Positions 59,301 to 64,000 of a DNA stretch of 64,000 bases are shown piece by piece. Positions within the stretch are counted from its first letter, which is position 1. Every line of letters begins with the position of its first letter. Origin of the DNA: Tyto alba (lineage: Eukaryota > Chordata > Aves > Strigiformes > Tytonidae); assembly GCF_018691265.1 (NCBI RefSeq), contig NW_024881327.1:26653936-26717935 (forward strand), written 5' to 3'. The position numbers were made by a program, and so were the translations under genes. A model generated the notes under the pieces. That model searched no databases, was not told where the DNA came from, and saw only the letters and a program-made list of their open reading frames with translations.

Positions 59301-62300
59301 TGAAGGTGCTTTCTTGTAGTTCAAGGGTAAGCATATCCTGAGCTGAGCTACTTTGTTCAGTAAATTTGTTTAGCTAATGTTCCCTTAAACAGGAAAAAGG
59401 TTTCATTATGGACGTGATTTGATTTCAAATAGACATATATATATATATTATATATACACAAATTACTTTAGTTACAATTTCAGATGAGTCTAAAAATCAT
59501 GTAGAATTCTTTTCATAATTAAATGTGTTCTGATGTTTCTAGTAGGAATTAAGCAGACTAAAGTAAATTCACACCTAAAGCTCACTTAAATACAAGCATT
59601 AATAATTATTCTAATTAAAACATCTAGATAATACAGTACTTGTAGGAAGATTCACATGATCAAAGTAATCTTGGAAAATGTACGTGTCTCTTTGTTTCAG
59701 ATTACACTAGTTATCTGGGCAGTGATTCGAATCGGTCCCAATGGTTGTGACAGTATGGAGTTCCACGAGAGTGGCTTGTTGCGGTTTAAGCAAGTTTCTG
59801 ACATGGGCGTTATACATCCATTATATAAAAGCACTGTAGGAGGCAGACGTAATGAAGATTTGGTGATCACTGGAAATAATCAGCCTGTAAGTTATATTGT
59901 GAATTGAAAGTATGTGAGCAACACTGTGGAATTACACTCACATTATTAATAAACACTATATTCGAAACATCATTAATGTCATGACTTTGTTTCTGAAGAT
60001 TGTATTTCAGCAAGGAACAACCAAGCTTAGTGTGGAAAAAGACAAAACATCAATCACCAGTGATATTGGCATGGAATTTGTTGACCCACGGACACAAAAT
60101 ACCTTGTTCAGCACAGACTATGAAACTCACGAGTTTCATTTGCCAAATGGAGTTAAAATCTTGAATGTACAGAAGGCCTCTACAGAGAGGGTATGTCTCT
60201 CTTAACTACCACTTACTTTTTGTAAAAGCTCCTTACAGAATTGCCAGAGTTGTAGAATAAGAAAAAAAAAGTTTACTAATCTGATCTTTTAAGCATATTT
60301 AGAAATTTGACTGAATGTAGCTAAAAATGCTGCTCTGAAAATGTGAAGCACCCTAAAAATTAGAACAGAAATGAAAACTGACATCATTAAATGACTGTAA
60401 TATCCAGAATACCGTGCCAACTAGGCCTGTGTGTCTTTTTATTAAGCATTTATCCACTTGTGCATAGATAATGGTTTCAGAAATAAAATTCCTATTAAAA
60501 TCTTCTCTGTTTCTAGGAAGATTTTACAAAAATAATTACCAGAACTTCAGGTATCATTTTCCTTCTATTGGAGATAAGTGTTAATACAATCAGGATTTCA
60601 GAAGTCTGAGTAAAAGTGTAGAGAACAATCACAGCATTATAGGAATTGTGTCAGTTCGTGGCTTCTAGGTTAAAGAAGTTCTTAGTTTGGTTTCTACATC
60701 AAAGATGCTTTATTGATAAGAAAAGTAAAAAACCTAAATGTACATTTAAAATGTTGATCTTAATGTCAGATTAAAATTTCTTTGTTGAGTATCATCGCTC
60801 ATAATAAAGGCTTTACAGGTACAGTGCACAGTTCTTTGGTATAACATTAGTAGAGTTGTATCAGTAGTTTTATAGTGAGCCTTAGGAAGCATTGAGCAAC
60901 CCTGTTAAGGACAAAGTGAATTTAGTTTGCTGTTCTTCGTGCTTCCTCTGCAAGGCTAACAATTAAATAGTATGTTCAAACAAACAAACAAACCCCCAAA
61001 ATCTATAAATAAATAGGAGGAACAGATTAAATGAAAACAGAGGAGTAAGTTTACATGATCAGTCCTAATAAGAAACCTGTATTTGTTATGAGTGTTAACT
61101 GTGTATCCCATGAAACTGTCATATGAATTATTATTTTTATCACAAAAATAATCTGTCTTATATACCTTCCTTGTTTTTAAATGTGAATATGGAAAATAAC
61201 AAATGGGCAGAAGTTTCACAGGTAAAATGGCAGAAGGGCAAATAGTGTATTGAAGTTTTTTATTAAATTGCATACTAATATTTTTAAGGTAATTAGTTAC
61301 TCAGACAAACCCAAGCGGCACATTTTCATTGATCTGTAATGCATTTTTTTTTTGTTTATGTTCTTAGATTACCAGCAATGCAACCAGTGATCTAAACATA
61401 AAGGTCGATGGCCGTGCTATTGTCCGTGGCAATGAAGGTGTTTTCATCACAGGCAAGACCATTGAGTTTCGAATGGGGGGTAACATGGAACTTAAAGCAG
61501 TAAGTATTTCAAATCAGCATTTTTTGAACAGCTTAGTTTCAAATTCAAGCTGATAACTGATACAGCTTTATATGGTTTCAAATTTTATATAAAGTAGTCA
61601 TGCATAAAAGTTTAGTTGCAGTTAGTGCATTTAGCAGGATTTAAAAATATGGTTTATTACTTTGCTGTTAATTAGTGGTTCGATAGTTTTCAAGTAACAA
61701 TGATTTACTACCCACAATGCAATTAAAGCTAAGCTATTGGCCTCTGCACTGAAACGAATACCAAAGGGAATTCATCTTCTCTTCTGGAGGCTTCACTGGG
61801 GCCAGCAAGCTTTGACAGAGGAGCAGAGCATACAGTTAGGAGCACCACCTCCTGTGCTGCTGCAGTAAGGCTCCCTAGCATTCATTTAAGATTTCTGGAG
61901 ATTTGTTAAGATTGCAGGGCATGTGGAATGATGGAAAAGGTTAAAGGAGGATAAAAAAAACAGAGATAGGTGCCCTTTTATTTCACGCATGAATGAATGT
62001 CATGTATGAATTCAAACACTGATTCCCATTTCATGTCCATATTTTTAGATTTACTGCATTTGCTAATAGGTCTGTACAGTGAAAAGCCACACTACTGCTA
62101 TCTCTCTCAATATCGATCTACCACTGGAAAAATACATTACTGACTGTTACTGAGCAATACACGAGCATTATTCACAAATTGAATTAAAAAATGAAACCTT
62201 GTCATATGTACTTTCTTTATTCTGTCAATTTCTACAGCCATCCTAAAGATGTAGTTTATTTGTTAAACCAGCTTGTCCTTTTCAAAACCAGCCTGTCTTG

Positions 62301-62545
62301 TTTAAATTAGAAGTTGTACCATTTTTTCTCTCTCTTAAAAGGAAAACAGCATTATCCTGAATGGAACTGTGATGGTCAGCCCATCGCGACTGCCAAGTTC
62401 TTCTTATGGGGAACAGTTTAATAACGGCAACTGGCTGCGTTTCAAGCTCTGTATGTGTGCAGATGGGACACTGTTCAAGGTTCAGGTGACAGGTTATAAC
62501 ATGGGTTGTCAGACTTCTGTCAATCCGTGCGGAGCCACGCACTAA
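56334..62545 (+). CDS. SGCB: SGCB (beta-sarcoglycan), six-exon coding span
   Basis: Beta-sarcoglycan is a single-pass type II membrane protein of the muscle sarcolemma. With alpha-, gamma- and delta-sarcoglycan it forms the sarcoglycan part of the dystrophin-glycoprotein complex. Exons are 56334-56357, 58583-58792, 59701-59886, 59999-60190, 61368-61499 and 62342-62545. All junctions are phase 0 and every border is AG/GT. The product is 315 residues (human 318). The cytoplasmic tail is residues 1-60 (basic RKGN just before the membrane), the membrane segment about 61-87, then the extracellular part. The sequons N208-A-T and N255-G-T are kept; the human site in 'NNKTS' is DKT here (residues 155-157). 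The conserved C-terminal cysteine cluster is C285, C287, C304 and C311. The start is fixed by an A at -3, a G at +4 and the MAAAASEQ match. The identification is certain. Confidence 0.98.
56471..56486 (+). repeat. G16 homopolymer in SGCB intron 1
   Basis: Sixteen consecutive G within the CpG island, 114 bp after the exon 1 donor. Together with the G15 run it flanks SGCB exon 1. Confidence 0.85.
58244..58300 (+). repeat. T-rich and (TTTG)n simple repeat, SGCB intron 1
   Basis: A T/G-only stretch ends in about six TTTG units (58276-58299). It is low-complexity intronic DNA about 280 bp before exon 2. Confidence 0.85.
58583..58792 (+). CDS. SGCB: SGCB exon 2
   Basis: Acceptor TTGTATTATAG, donor ATT|GTGAGT. 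The 70 codons (residues 9-78) cover the cytoplasmic tail (KSMREKAVERRNVNKEHNSN, then FKAGYIPIDEDRLHKTG) and most of the membrane helix (NLAICVIVLLFILAVINLI). It is almost identical to human. Confidence 0.98.
59435..59456. repeat. (TA)n simple repeat, SGCB intron 2
   Basis: Alternating AT run, interrupted once (ATATATTATATA), about 250 bp before exon 3. Confidence 0.85.
59701..59886 (+). CDS. SGCB: SGCB exon 3
   Basis: Acceptor TTTGTTTCAG, donor CCT|GTAAGT. Residues 79-140 contain the end of the membrane helix (ITLVIWAVIRIGPNGCDSME), then FHESGLLRFKQVSDMGVIHP and GGRRNEDLVITGNNQP of the extracellular stem. Confidence 0.98.
59999..60190 (+). CDS. SGCB: SGCB exon 4
   Basis: Acceptor TTTCTGAAG, donor AGG|GTATGT. 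Residues 141-204 read IVFQQGTTKLSVEKDKTSIT, then SDIGMEFVDPRTQNTLFSTD and YETHEFHLPNG. The region SVEKDKTSI lacks the asparagine that makes NKT a glycosylation sequon in human. Confidence 0.98.
61368..61499 (+). CDS. SGCB: SGCB exon 5
   Basis: Acceptor TTATGTTCTTAG, donor GCA|GTAAGT. Residues 205-248 start ITSNATSDLNIKVDGRAIVR and end FRMGGNMELKA. The NAT sequon at residue 208 is conserved. Confidence 0.98.
62342..62545 (+). CDS. SGCB: SGCB exon 6 with stop codon
   Basis: Acceptor CTCTTAAAAG. Residues 249-315 start ENSIILNGTVMVSPSRLPSS and end with the cysteine-rich CMCADGTLFKVQV...C...NPCGATH, stop TAA at 62543-62545. The four cysteines and their spacing match other sarcoglycans of the beta type. 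Confidence 0.98.
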   Translation, partial: ENSIILNGTVMVSPSRLPSSSYGEQFNNGNWLRFKLCMCADGTLFKVQVTGYNMGCQTSVNPCGATH

Positions 62546-64000
62546 AACGCAAACCACTACCAGGAGAGTTCTCTTTTGTGTTTACATATATTTGTATGGA
62601 GTAATTGCATGCTTTAAAGGATTTCTGTTTTTACAGCAGTTTATACTAACATTTACTACATAATATTTTTAAGCAGAGGCTGTTACACTCAGCAGTATTA
62701 TGTCATCATCCTGTTAGCTGGAATAGTGGCACTGATTTAGGAAGCTTTCAGGCTACGTGCATACTGAAGCACCTTCTGAATTGGGATTGGTAGAATATAT
62801 TTAAAGAGCGTGATCTCAGCAACCACCGTGACTGCCTTCAGTGCCTTCAGAGGAGGTTTTTGTCCTACATCCCAAGACCTTGAGGGCTGCTGAGAACACA
62901 ACTGCAATGTGAAGTACTTTGACAGAAATGTCGATTTGATGTTGGAAGTGGATTTGCCTAGGATGGCTGAAGTGACAGATTTTTGTCTTCTCTTCATTTT
63001 TTGCCAAAGGCTGATATAATGATTTCCCCCAAAATTACGTGGTTTACCATATGTGGAGAAGGAGAGAGGTAATGGCAGATTAATTTTTAAATATTGCATT
63101 AATTGTCTATATTTTCATGTAGTTAAGACCAAATAATACTAGCATAAATAATATTTGCAAAGTAATATTGAGTGCGGAAATGTAACATCAATTTTGAAAT
63201 AGTCTTGCGAATATTGGAGTGTTACTTGAGCTCCCATTCTATCTGTGCAATTTAGGCATTCTACAGTTGTTTAATTTATGTAAAGTATTTATAAAACGTG
63301 TTTATATTCAAAGTACATTTTTAAAGATGTACTTATAGCCTGCTCACTACCCAAAAAAAGGATTTTCCTGGGTGCTTTAATGTGAACAATATATGAATCT
63401 ATTATTCAACAAATAATAATCTAAAGCATGACCGTTACAGCAGTGTCTGAGATCAGATCTCTTTTTCCCCACAAATGTCAGTACTGATGCATTACTGAGA
63501 AACTCAGAATTAACTTCTGAAGTTAAACTGCAGGTCTGTAATTCTAAAGGTGATGGTATTGGATTCTGTAACAGCAGAGTAAATACATGTGTATGTGAAT
63601 TTGTCAACAGTGAAACTGTGTCTATGGTGAACTGGGGCTGTATAGAAACTGTTACAGCCTTGTAACTGCTTTTGCAGAGGTAAGGTGTTATGTACTTCAA
63701 ATAGACCAGCTCACTGTAAGATTCCTTCTTTCCCCACCCCATGTAGTTCTTCAGTTTAAAATAGTTTAGTTTTGTAGTAGCATCAAGTCATCTTAATAAT
63801 GGAGGCCACAAAGGTGACTTTGCAAGTACCTTTTTGACAAGTTTTTCTAGGTAAGCACATACTTCTCTTCCTAAAAGTTGTGCAAATGTTACACATTAAC
63901 TCCAGAACTGGTCATTTGTTACGGGGAGATAAACTATCTACCCTTGGTTTATAGCTCTCAAAGTACGTAGAATTCCACAAAATAAAAATCAGCTCCTGCT
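62546..64000 (+). other. SGCB: SGCB 3' UTR (runs to or past the window end)
   Basis: AT-rich sequence after the stop, without coding signals. Mammalian SGCB mRNAs have a 3' UTR of several kilobases, so most or all of this stretch is probably transcribed. AATAAA occurs at 63981-63986, just inside the window end, as one candidate polyadenylation signal. The true end may lie outside. Confidence 0.65.

Overview
The window is vertebrate nuclear DNA and almost certainly from a bird. Several CR1 LINE copies have the characteristic 3' end, with ATTCTATG-like repeats after a conserved 'GATCTTTAAGGT' region. There are also two avian-type ERVL-like solo LTRs. Genes are split into short exons with GT/AG borders, separated by kilobase introns. 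The LTR families look more like those of Neoaves than of chicken, but I cannot name the species.

The right part holds two complete or nearly complete protein genes in head-to-head orientation, sharing a GC-rich CpG-island promoter at about 55.5-56.8 kb. SGCB (beta-sarcoglycan) runs on the + strand, with six coding exons from 56334 to 62545 that encode 315 residues. Its 3' UTR continues to the window end. SPATA18 (Mieap, mitochondrial quality control) runs on the - strand from its ATG at 55903 down to a stop at 37156. I resolved eleven coding exons of it; at least one coiled-coil exon between 42.6 and 48.2 kb was not found. This arrangement is the same as in mammals, where SGCB and SPATA18 are divergent neighbours. 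The start codons are about 430 bp apart, and that gap contains two CTCF-like motifs, a TATA-like box facing SPATA18 and a 15-base G tract. A 16-base G tract follows in SGCB intron 1.

SPATA18 introns have collected repeats: a 1-kb LTR and a 52-bp tandem duplication between exons 5 and 6, and two CR1 copies between exons 4 and 5.

The left 37 kb (1 to about 37,000) looks intergenic. It is AT-rich, without any spliced gene or long conserved reading frame that I can recognise. It contains two well-defined CR1 fragments (13.1-13.8 kb on -, 26.6-27.6 kb on +), one old degenerate CR1-like remnant (28.9-29.4 kb), a solo LTR with a perfect 5-bp target duplication (24997-25483), and scattered simple repeats. 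In mammals the next gene past SPATA18 is USP46, which is not visible here.

I found no convincing undescribed biological system. The observations most worth checking are the paired CTCF-like sites in the shared promoter, the loss of one N-glycosylation sequon in SGCB, and the unresolved coiled-coil segment and tail of avian SPATA18.
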